In this document: piece after piece, positions 1 to 5,172 of the stretch
Layout: every line of letters begins with the position of its first letter
Numbering within the stretch: position 1 is the stretch's first letter
Source: Bacillota bacterium
GTDB taxonomy: Bacteria > Bacillota > Clostridia > Lachnospirales > Cellulosilyticaceae
NCBI GenBank assembly: GCA_023436395.1
Contig: JAEZJJ010000068.1
Span: 1 to 5,172 of the forward strand
Length of the DNA stretch: 5,172 bases
Direction: 5' to 3'
Notes under the pieces: generated by a model
What the model was told of the DNA's origin: nothing
Databases searched by the model: none
The model's input: the letters and a program-made list of their open reading frames with translations, nothing else
Made by a program: the position numbers and the translations under genes

Positions 1-36
1 ATTTTCCTTAAATTCTTTATTATGTGCTTTTGCCAT
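1..36 (-). CDS. 5' end of a probable transposase gene (partial, runs off left edge)
   Basis: Reading the minus strand, ATG at 36-34 opens 12 codons, MAKAHNKEFKEN, before the window ends. A strong SD (AAGGGGA, about positions 50-44) lies 7-8 nt before the ATG, and a SigA-like promoter lies upstream at 68-96. A short basic start containing 'KEFKE' is typical of OrfA-type helix-turn-helix transposase proteins of IS3-like elements, which bind the element's ends. That family link rests on general resemblance over 12 residues only. The gene points away from the glycan genes, so the element's upstream end should lie somewhere between about 97 and 161. A TG dinucleotide on the minus strand at 127-126 is one possible boundary, but no partner repeat is visible. 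It could instead be another small DNA-binding protein. Confidence 0.5.
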   Translation of the reverse strand, partial: MAKAHNKEFKEN

Positions 37-67
37 GATAAAGTCCCCTTTGCTTAATATGATTATT

Positions 68-96
68 ATTGTAATACTAATAAGGAACTTTCTCAA
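68..96 (-). promoter_or_regulatory. SigA-type promoter for the left minus-strand gene
   Basis: On the minus strand there is a -35 box TTGAGA (96-91), a 17-nt spacer (90-74) and a -10 box TACAAT (73-68). Each box differs from consensus by one or two bases, and the spacing is ideal. The expected transcript start is near 61, about 25 nt before the ATG at 36, leaving room for the SD at 50-44. No operator repeat was recognised around it. Confidence 0.6.
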
Positions 97-161
97 TTTA
101 TCTTGTGCTATTTATATTCTAACTCCAGGTGTTACTATACATAGGGTAGAAAAAGGATTAG

Positions 162-356
162 ATGTCAGGGGGAATTTTGTGTCAGAAAGAAATGTTTTTT
201 TATGAAAGTAAAGAGACATTTAGCACAAGTTATAATAAATTAATAGATGAAAGATGCGAATTAGTCAAAGAAAATTGGAATGATATTAAATATAATAAGT
301 TAGAAGGGATTTCACAACCAAAGAAGAGATGTATAAGGGCCAAAAAAGAATGTTAG
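162..356 (+). CDS. Small ORF of unknown function, possibly a 3' gene remnant
   Basis: 64 codons. An in-frame TAG (159-161) stands directly before the ATG, so no longer reading frame enters from the left. AAAAGGA about 4 nt before the ATG is a poor to moderate SD. Residues from about 14 onward (FYESKETFSTSYNKL, then a charged Lys/Glu/Asp-rich stretch with Trp) look like real soluble protein, while the first 10 (MSGGILCQKE) and the last, very basic residues look less convincing. The product has no signal peptide, membrane segment or motif I recognise. Its stop (354-356) overlaps the SD of the next gene, and the next start is 11 nt downstream; that tight spacing argues that translation normally ended here. 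I infer either a small operon gene or the tail of a gene whose front was lost to the element on the left. It may also be chance. Confidence 0.35.
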   Translation: MSGGILCQKEMFFYESKETFSTSYNKLIDERCELVKENWNDIKYNKLEGISQPKKRCIRAKKEC

Positions 357-363
357 AAGGTGA
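355..363 (+). promoter_or_regulatory. Ribosome binding site that decides the PseG start
   Basis: AGAAGGTGA matches the ideal AGGAGGTGA at 8 of 9 positions. It ends 4 nt before TTG 368 and overlaps the TAG stop (354-356) of the preceding ORF, which suggests coupled translation. The in-frame ATGs at 329 and 350 have only weak purine-rich sequence before them. This supports TTG 368 as the true start. Confidence 0.65.
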
Positions 364-367
364 AAGA

Positions 368-1393
368 TTGATTGTTTTTAGGGTTGATGGTAACGATAAG
401 ATATGTTCAGGACATGTTATGCGTTGTCTAGCTATAGCAAAGGCATTGAATAATAAAAAGCAGAAGTGCATATTTATAACTGCAGATAGTACAATGAAAG
501 AAATAATTGAGAAGAATGGATTTGAAGTTATTTGTTTAGACACACGGTGGGATAATATGGAGGATGAGCTTTCCGTCCTACTTCCTAAGTTAGAGGAAAT
601 AAAGCCGAAGATAATTATAGTTGATAGCTATTATGTTACTCAAAAATATATGAATGATATCAAAAAGACTGTAAAACTTGCATATATTGATGATAGAAAT
701 GCCTTTGAATATAGGTGTGACCTATTAATTAATTATAGTATTTATGGGAATGAAATGAACTATACAGGAGTAGAGAAAAGAAAACAATTAATTGGATGCA
801 AGTATGTTCCATTAAGAAGTGAATTTCATGATGTTGAAAAAAGGAAAATAAAAGATGAAGTAAAAGATATTTTGATTTCTACGGGAGGGGCAGATATATA
901 TGGTATAGGACCTCGATTAGTAGATGCATTAATAGAAATAGCAAATAGAAATAATATTGTTATACATATAGTTTCTGGAAGTTTAAATAGTCAAAGAGAA
1001 ACGTTAAGAAGGCAGTCAAAAAAATATAATAATTTAATAGTACATGAAAATGTTTCAGAAATGTGTAAGCTCATGCGCAAGTGCGATATGGCCATTTCTG
1101 CCAGTGGAAGTACATTGTATGAGTTATGTGCTACGGGTGTGCCTACTATTTCATATTTTTTTGCAGATAATCAGATTTATAATAGTATGGCTTTTGAAAA
1201 GAATAATATCATTCCTACAGCAGGAGATTGGAGAAAAGATGCAAAGCAGGTCGTATATAATATAATAAATTTTACAGAAGATATGATTAATAATAGGCAC
1301 AAACGAATAGCATTAGCTGAAAAAATGCAAGCAATAGTAGATGGAAAAGGTGCACAAAGATTAGCTGATTATATAGTACGGTATATAGAATAA
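368..1393 (+). CDS. pseG: PseG-like UDP-2,4-diacetamido-2,4,6-trideoxy-beta-L-altropyranose hydrolase
   Basis: PseG removes UDP from UDP-2,4-diacetamido-2,4,6-trideoxy-beta-L-altropyranose in the cytoplasm, giving the free sugar that PseI condenses to pseudaminic acid. It has a GT-B fold related to MurG. From TTG 368 the protein has 341 residues and begins MIVFRVDGNDK, matching the usual family start; ATG 329 would add 13 unusual residues. The N-terminal GHVMR motif (residues 15-19) places His16 where the catalytic His17 of Campylobacter PseG sits. Other family-like blocks are IIVDSYYV, the YIDDR segment, GCKYVPLRSEF, STGGAD and the C-terminal nucleotide-binding SASGSTLYELCATGVP (near residues 244-259). 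There are no stops, membrane segments or signal peptide, so it looks intact. Pseudaminic acid usually decorates flagellin or capsule, but PseG-like proteins such as SpsG also occur in spore-coat polysaccharide loci, so the exact sugar is uncertain. Its pathway partners (PseB, C, F, H, I) are not in the window. The next gene starts 44 nt downstream. Confidence 0.85.
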   Translation: MIVFRVDGNDKICSGHVMRCLAIAKALNNKKQKCIFITADSTMKEIIEKNGFEVICLDTRWDNMEDELSVLLPKLEEIKPKIIIVDSYYVTQKYMNDIKKTVKLAYIDDRNAFEYRCDLLINYSIYGNEMNYTGVEKRKQLIGCKYVPLRSEFHDVEKRKIKDEVKDILISTGGADIYGIGPRLVDALIEIANRNNIVIHIVSGSLNSQRETLRRQSKKYNNLIVHENVSEMCKLMRKCDMAISASGSTLYELCATGVPTISYFFADNQIYNSMAFEKNNIIPTAGDWRKDAKQVVYNIINFTEDMINNRHKRIALAEKMQAIVDGKGAQRLADYIVRYIE

Positions 1394-1437
1394 AATATTA
1401 GGATACTTCTAATGAAATTAAGAGGGTGTGATAATTA

Positions 1438-2071
1438 ATGCAAGGATTTAATAATGTTTATAGTGGAAAGAAGGTTTTGGTAACAGGACATACAGGATTT
1501 AAAGGGGCATGGCTTAGTATGTGGCTTAATGAATTAGGTGCTCAAGTAATCGGATACAGTATTGATGAAGGAGCACCTAAGGGGAATTTTAAAATGGCTA
1601 GTTTGAGTAATAAGGTAGTAGATATTCGTGGTGATATTAGAGATAAGAAAAAATTAGAGGAAGTTTTTTAGAAGTATGAACCAGAATATGTATTTCATCT
1701 AGCTGCACAACCTCTTGTGTAGAGAATCATACGAAAAACCTGTTGATACATATGAAGTTAATTTAATGGGGACGATAAATGTACTTGAGTGTATAAGGGA
1801 TTCCAGTAACACGAAAGTAGGGATATTTATTACAACTGATAAATGTTATGAAAATAAAGAGCAGATTTGGGGATATAAAGAAATAGACTCATTAGGTGGT
1901 TATGATCCTTATAGCTCTTCAAAAGCTGCTTGCGAAGTTGCAATTAATTCGCGGAGACAGTCCTTTATGAATCCAAACGAATATAGAGAACACCATAAGG
2001 CAATTGCATCGGTAAGAGCCGGAAATGTGATTGGAGGAGGAGATTGGGCAAAGGATAGAGATTATAGTTGA
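1438..2071 (+). pseudogene. rfbG: Broken CDP-glucose 4,6-dehydratase (nonsense codon, frameshift, 3' deletion)
   Basis: The intact enzyme is a cytoplasmic short-chain dehydrogenase of about 355 residues that turns CDP-glucose into CDP-4-keto-6-deoxyglucose, the first committed step to CDP-3,6-dideoxyhexoses. ATG 1438 follows an SD (AGAGGG, 1421-1426). The NAD-binding loop is clear (VTGHTGFKGAWL), followed by FHLAAQPLV, TTDKCYEN, the YDPYSSSK stretch with the Tyr-x3-Lys catalytic pair, and RAGNVIGGGDWAKDR. Three lesions are visible. TAG at 1669-1671 interrupts VF-KYEPEY where Glu is expected. An extra T at 1720 shifts the frame between PLV and RESYEKP; removing it restores the family sequence. 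After AKDR (near 2059) the conserved continuation, beginning about LIPD, is absent and the frame ends at TGA 2069-2071. About 207 codons remain, so roughly 150 C-terminal residues with substrate-binding parts are lost. The product cannot be functional. Protein fragments of 77 and up to about 118 residues could in principle be translated. Confidence 0.88.
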
Positions 2072-2111
2072 AAAACATTATGTTGAAGCATTTAAACTAT
2101 TAAAAAGATAG
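2061..2111 (+). pseudogene. Orphan 3' coding tail fused after the rfbG remnant
   Basis: In a frame different from both rfbG frames, 2061-2108 reads IIVEKHYVEAFKLLKR and ends at TAG 2109-2111. The amphipathic, Lys/Glu-rich composition and the stop 34 nt before the next ATG are what the C-terminal helix of a gene would look like. It does not resemble the end of CDP-glucose dehydratases as I know them. I infer that a deletion joined the middle of rfbG to the last codons of a former downstream gene. The family of that gene cannot be told from 16 residues, and a chance open stretch remains possible. Confidence 0.4.
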
Positions 2112-2145
2112 ATTAAGCATTTAGATTATAAGAGGAAGTGAGAGA

Positions 2146-4452
2146 ATGGTAGGAATAGAATATTTATCAAGAATTCAAGTCATAAGAAAAAAAATAGTAC
2201 AGGGACAAGCTCAACAGGCATTAGAAGAGTTGGAAGAATTATATGAGATAAAGCCAGTAAGATTAAGATGGATTGTAGCAAAGGCTGAGGCTATGATTGC
2301 ATTAGACTATCCTATACAAGAAGTATATGATTTTCTTAGTGAAAAAAGTTTAGATTTATATGAATATGATGGGCAAAAAGAGTTATTAGACGTATATGAA
2401 AAACTAGCAGAGATAAATGGTGATACGATTGAACAAGAAAAAATAAAAGTTAAGAAAGCAATTATGCAATATATAGAGTGTGAAGAAGAAACTAGTGTTA
2501 TCAAAGATTATATGTATAAACTAAATAATATTACTGAAGAGTTTTTGCAGAATATGGATAATTGTGATCTACTGAAAAAAGTAGCTGATATGTATTATAT
2601 ATGTCATGACAATGTGATGTATTATATATGTATGCTTCTATATCAGATGAAAAACAATAGGAATGATATAAGAGCTGCAGTAGATAAGATGTTGAATATT
2701 GGGTATTTAGATTTAGTACTTAAGCAAGGGAAATGCAGAAAATCTATTGTGGTTATATCTGCTAACGAGAGAGTTAAGTTCGAAGTATTAATAAATCTAC
2801 TTAGTGCTTTTGGACAAGAAATAATAATAATTGAAGAACCTATTGAATATGAAATAGAAGAGTATGTAACAATGAACGAACTAACGCGAGTTAGCATGGG
2901 AAATATAGAGAAGATAGGAGAGTCTATAAAAATTATTAGGCCCATTGCTACATATATGGAGGATAATGCTGTTAGTGTCAATACAGATTGTATTTTGAAA
3001 GAATTATTCGATACTAGTGAAGATGTATTTAATATTTTTTGTACGCAAGAGATGATGACATGTCTAGAAGAAGCAACGCTACTCAAGAAAAATCTGCAAA
3101 TATTAGGAGGAGATACTAGTATAAATATCCAGGGGCAAATAGTATTTGGATGGTATGGTAATTATTTAAAATACATTAGTATGCTTTATGATATTGATGC
3201 CGAGGAGAAAATAAATAGTGATGCTGAATGTGATTATTCAATAGTAGTACCTGCTAGAAATTCAGCTAAGGCATTGAGGTATACACTTATGACATGTCTA
3301 AAACAAGACTATAAGGGAAGTTATGAGATTGTCTTGAGTGATAATTCGACTGCTAATAATAATGAAGTATATGAACTTTTTTTAGAGTTAAATGATGAGA
3401 GAATTAAATACTATAAGACACCATATGATTTACCGTTAACCAAAAGTTTTGAGTATGCATTTTTAATGGCTAAAGGAAAATTTATTTTTTCCATTGGTTC
3501 GGATGATGCTATTTTGCCATGGGGGTTAAGCGTTTTAGAATATGCGTTAACTGATTTACCTCAACATCAAGTAGTGCAATGGGAAAGAGGTTTTTATGCA
3601 TGGCCAGGATTCCAGAAAAGCCAAGAGCATCAATTTATCATTCCTAAAAATTATATTAAAAATGATATAAGCATAACGAATATCAGATTAAAAGATTATA
3701 TAGCAATGCTAGCTAATGATCCTAATAGTATGTATGGGCTGCCTATGCTATATATAAATTCGGGGTATCGAAGAGAATATTTAAAAGAATTAATAGCTAG
3801 AACAGGGAGATTGTGGGATGGTGCTAGTCAAGACCTCTATATGGGATTAGTAAATGTTTTAGTAGCGAAGGAAATACCTCTGATAAAATATCCTATTACT
3901 ATAGCTGGAATGACTAGCTTATCCATTGGTGCTAATGAAAGAATAATTAGGGAAGGTAGCGAGGAAAGAGAATATAAGAATGAAGTGAAACAAATGAATA
4001 ATATAGCGGGATTTTCTAGAGCCAGTATAGAGAAATATATACCTATGTTAGGAATAGATACAAATTTACTTTATACGAGTCTTTATAGATGTATAGCAAG
4101 AGGATTAGTAACAAAAGAAGAGATTGAAAAAATATTTAAAATAGATAATATGTTTACTCGTTCTTTTGAAAAGTTAAGAAGAGATGATATTAAATTTGAC
4201 TATAGGCTTCATTTATCAAAACAGGTAGCATCTTTACATGGAGAAGAATTTGAGATGTGGTTTAATGAAAATTTATATTCTATGGAAACCGTTCCGAAGA
4301 CGTATAAAGAAGTTATAAGCGATATGCCACTTTATGCTACAGGGTTTAATCAAGGGGGAGGATTAGTTCTGAATGCATCATATTTTAATGTAACTAATGT
4401 ATATGAAGCAAGTGTTTTATTTGCTACTATAATGGGATATTCACCACTATAA
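2146..4452 (+). CDS. Large multidomain family 2 glycosyltransferase
   Basis: 768 residues from ATG 2146, with an SD (AGAGGA, 2131-2136) 9 nt upstream. Residues 1-195 are rich in Leu, Glu and Lys and look all-helical, like tetratricopeptide-type repeats (QQALEELEELYEIKP near the start). Residues about 199-300 begin with a beta strand, KSIVVISANE, and a second strand, EIIIIEEP, suggesting a small alpha/beta domain of unknown role. The GT-A domain starts at residue 363 with DYSIVVPARNSAKALRYTL, then EIVLSDNST, and has the metal-binding pair Asp453-Asp454 in SIGSDDAIL. WDGASQD (residues 557-563) may supply the acceptor-side acid. The last 150 residues are mostly helical. There is no signal peptide or membrane span, so it should act in the cytoplasm, transferring a nucleotide-activated sugar to a glycan, lipid or protein such as flagellin. 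Donor and acceptor are unknown. The chain ends abruptly in IMGYSPL, and whether it is full length is unclear. It is the last gene of the apparent operon. Confidence 0.8.
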   Translation: MVGIEYLSRIQVIRKKIVQGQAQQALEELEELYEIKPVRLRWIVAKAEAMIALDYPIQEVYDFLSEKSLDLYEYDGQKELLDVYEKLAEINGDTIEQEKIKVKKAIMQYIECEEETSVIKDYMYKLNNITEEFLQNMDNCDLLKKVADMYYICHDNVMYYICMLLYQMKNNRNDIRAAVDKMLNIGYLDLVLKQGKCRKSIVVISANERVKFEVLINLLSAFGQEIIIIEEPIEYEIEEYVTMNELTRVSMGNIEKIGESIKIIRPIATYMEDNAVSVNTDCILKELFDTSEDVFNIFCTQEMMTCLEEATLLKKNLQILGGDTSINIQGQIVFGWYGNYLKYISMLYDIDAEEKINSDAECDYSIVVPARNSAKALRYTLMTCLKQDYKGSYEIVLSDNSTANNNEVYELFLELNDERIKYYKTPYDLPLTKSFEYAFLMAKGKFIFSIGSDDAILPWGLSVLEYALTDLPQHQVVQWERGFYAWPGFQKSQEHQFIIPKNYIKNDISITNIRLKDYIAMLANDPNSMYGLPMLYINSGYRREYLKELIARTGRLWDGASQDLYMGLVNVLVAKEIPLIKYPITIAGMTSLSIGANERIIREGSEEREYKNEVKQMNNIAGFSRASIEKYIPMLGIDTNLLYTSLYRCIARGLVTKEEIEKIFKIDNMFTRSFEKLRRDDIKFDYRLHLSKQVASLHGEEFEMWFNENLYSMETVPKTYKEVISDMPLYATGFNQGGGLVLNASYFNVTNVYEASVLFATIMGYSPL

Positions 4453-4622
4453 AACTATTTAAAGCAGTTTAATCTATGGAGTGTCTTCTAAAGATATTAA
4501 TATATTACAATATGTATTTTAGTAAACAGATTATCAATTGTTTAATATATTACTTTTTATAAGTTATCTAACATAATTATTTTTACTATAACGAGTTATG
4601 CTAGTTAAATTTACAGGTAGAA
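4453..4622. other. AT-rich intergenic stretch without a gene
   Basis: No reading frame of note on either strand. Just after the glycosyltransferase stop, AAACT and AGTTT (about 4453-4470) could pair around a 9-nt loop, but there is no T-run after it, so a terminator is not supported. A 12-bp direct repeat, TTAATATATTAC, occurs at 4497-4508 and 4542-4553; in such AT-rich DNA it may be chance. The region marks the change from glycan genes to degraded, possibly mobile DNA. Confidence 0.5.
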
Positions 4623-4693
4623 TAAGCTCCAAGCATGTGATATCTTACCTTTGCACAAAAACTAAAAATGGGGGCATCACATGTTAGAGCTTA
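4623..4693. repeat. Interrupted inverted repeat spanning a start codon
   Basis: TAAGCTC (4623-4629) pairs perfectly with GAGCTTA (4687-4693), and inside it CATGTGAT (4634-4641) pairs with ATCACATG (4676-4683). The two paired blocks are separated by 4 nt on the left and 3 nt on the right, and the centre is 34 nt. In RNA this would be a 15-bp stem with one internal loop. The right arm covers the ATG at 4682 and the GGGGG before it lies just inside the stem. It could hide the start of the degraded gene, serve as an operator, or be a structured end of a mobile element or replicon. The function is not known, but chance pairing of two adjacent blocks seems unlikely. Confidence 0.6.
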
Positions 4694-5092
4694 AATATTA
4701 TTCTGTTCATAAAATTGAATCACCACAACACAACTTTAACGTAATGACTTTATTAAATATATTTGTGATCATATAAAGAATTATAACTGGTCTGTTGATG
4801 CTTGCTTCGGTAATACTTTACAAACTAATGATTTTTAGTGTTTCTCAAAAAAAGGTTGTAAATATCATGTAAGAAAACAACATTAAATGTCTTTCTACGA
4901 CGGTTCGGGTTTTGTAGGTATTATTCCATTCTTCAGTTCTTCGAATTACGCTGAGATATGCGCGAAGAGCCTTTTAGAGATAAATGTAAATCATTCGTCC
5001 AGATTTTGATGAGGTACAAGGAGTATCACACTGATAATTTCTATGATGTTTATGCTAATCTAAAAATAGGTCAATCGCTCATTGAAAACTAG
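4682..5092 (+). pseudogene. Degraded coding region of unrecognised family
   Basis: Three plus-strand frames succeed one another, each carrying protein-like text. Frame 1: ATG 4682 opens MLELKYYSVHKIESPQ and reads to TAA 4775-4777. Frame 2: from GAT 4767 it reads DHIKNYNWSVDACFGNTLQ, crosses TAG 4836-4838 and TAA 4884-4886, then FYDGSGFVGIIPFFSSSNYAE. Frame 3: ATG 4958 reads REEPFRDKCKSFVQILMRYK, then HTDNFYDVYANLKIGQSLIEN, and stops at TAG 5090-5092 (44 codons). Together this looks like one former protein of about 135 residues or more, with at least two frameshifts and two nonsense codons. GC is visibly higher here than in the glycan genes (TTCGGGTT, GCGCGAAGAG), hinting at a different origin. 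A transposase or replication protein of a mobile element is plausible from its position, but I do not recognise the family. Confidence 0.45.
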
Positions 5093-5110
5093 GTCACTTC
5101 ACAAATATAT
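5082..5110 (+). promoter_or_regulatory. Possible promoter for the right-edge gene
   Basis: TTGAAA (5082-5087) is followed after 17 nt by ATATAT (5105-5110), a moderate SigA-like pair. The -35 box overlaps the last codons of the degraded ORF. The predicted transcript start, near 5117, falls inside the left arm of the hairpin at 5115-5138. The -10 match is mediocre in AT-rich DNA, so this is tentative. Confidence 0.35.
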
Positions 5111-5114
5111 GTTA

Positions 5115-5138
5115 TCCTTTCAGTAATAACTGAAAGGA
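5115..5138 (+). promoter_or_regulatory. Perfect 10-bp hairpin burying a Shine-Dalgarno sequence
   Basis: TCCTTTCAGT (5115-5124) and ACTGAAAGGA (5129-5138) are exact reverse complements around the loop AATA. The right arm contains most of the SD AAAGGAGG (5133-5140) of the gene starting at 5148 or 5157. No T-run follows, so it is not a terminator. RBS-hiding hairpins near the ends of insertion sequences (known for IS10 and IS50) block translation of transcripts that read in from outside. A similar role, or translational control of another kind, is inferred here. Confidence 0.65.
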
Positions 5139-5147
5139 GGATAAGGA

Positions 5148-5172
5148 GTGATTACATTGACGCATAAGCAAC
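5148..5172 (+). CDS. 5' end of an unidentified gene, possibly a transposase (partial, runs off right edge)
   Basis: Two in-frame starts are possible: GTG 5148, 7 nt after a strong SD (GGAGG, 5136-5140), or TTG 5157, 8 nt after AAGGAG (5143-5148). From GTG the product begins MITLTHKQ; only 8 full codons are visible. Short starts of this kind precede helix-turn-helix domains in some transposases, and the RBS hairpin upstream fits a mobile element, but eight residues cannot identify a family. The two SDs differ in exposure: GGAGG is mostly in the hairpin and AAGGAG lies outside it, so the start used could depend on RNA folding. Confidence 0.45.

Noticed and set aside
102..229. 9-bp inverted repeat CTTGTGCTA (102-110) and TAGCACAAG (221-229)
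   Set aside because: It is short and far apart in AT-rich DNA, with only a loose match beyond it. The right copy lies inside an ORF, so it is probably chance and not an element end.
299..360. 9-bp direct repeat GTTAGAAGG at 299-307 and 352-360
   Set aside because: It is purine-rich SD-like sequence that recurs easily, and no structure or boundary goes with it.
286..543. Minus-strand 85-codon reading frame
   Set aside because: It overlaps the well-supported pseG gene, its product is Ile/Ser/Leu-rich as expected from the antisense of AT-rich coding DNA, and no SD was noted.
1044..1265. Plus-strand 73-codon frame inside pseG
   Set aside because: It lies out of frame within conserved PseG motifs (SGSTLYELC), so it is a shadow.
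2307..2504. Minus-strand 65-codon frame
   Set aside because: It is antisense to the glycosyltransferase N-terminal region and its product is low-complexity and Ser-rich.
2643..3086. Minus-strand 147-codon reading frame
   Set aside because: It is antisense to the glycosyltransferase gene, whose frame is continuous. The Ser/Ile/Thr-rich product is typical of a shadow frame.
4453..4489. Continuation of the glycosyltransferase frame after its TAA (NYLKQFNLWSVF)
   Set aside because: Only 12 codons follow before the next stop, so this is too little to claim read-through or a nonsense mutation.

Overview
The window is AT-rich and reads as DNA of a low-GC Gram-positive bacterium, most likely a Clostridia member. 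This rests on codon use heavy in AAA, ATA and TTA, purine-rich Shine-Dalgarno (SD) sites before most starts, and SigA-like promoter spacing. No rRNA, tRNA or CRISPR array was seen. It looks like a decaying surface-glycan (flagellar, spore-coat or polysaccharide) island bordered on both sides by sequences resembling mobile elements.

Layout: (a) 1-161 holds the first 12 codons of a minus-strand gene resembling a transposase, with its SD and a good promoter (TTGAGA-17-TACAAT). (b) 162-356 is a short plus-strand ORF of unknown family, perhaps the tail of a gene cut off by the element to its left. (c) 368-1393 is an intact PseG-like UDP-sugar hydrolase that probably starts at TTG 368, not at the upstream ATGs. 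(d) 1438-2071 is a broken CDP-glucose 4,6-dehydratase (rfbG-like) with a nonsense codon, a 1-nt insertion and loss of its whole C-terminal part. (e) 2061-2111 reads like the last 16 codons of another gene, so the dehydratase appears joined to an unrelated 3' end by a deletion. (f) 2146-4452 is a 768-residue protein with an internal family 2 glycosyltransferase domain. (g) 4453-4681 is AT-rich non-coding DNA ending in a large interrupted inverted repeat. (h) 4682-5092 is a heavily degraded coding region of unrecognised family. (i) 5082-5172 has a possible promoter, a perfect 10-bp hairpin that buries an SD, and the first codons of a gene running off the right edge.

Genes b to f lie on one strand with short gaps and look like one former operon. 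PseG acts in nucleotide-activated pseudaminic acid synthesis, RfbG starts CDP-3,6-dideoxyhexose synthesis, and the large protein would transfer a sugar. The partner enzymes of neither sugar pathway are in view. With rfbG broken and the flanks apparently mobile, the set is better read as a remnant of a glycan locus than as a complete pathway. No clearly new system was found. The least explained items are the chimeric junction near 2060, the unidentified decayed gene at 4682-5092, and the two hairpins that overlap translation starts.
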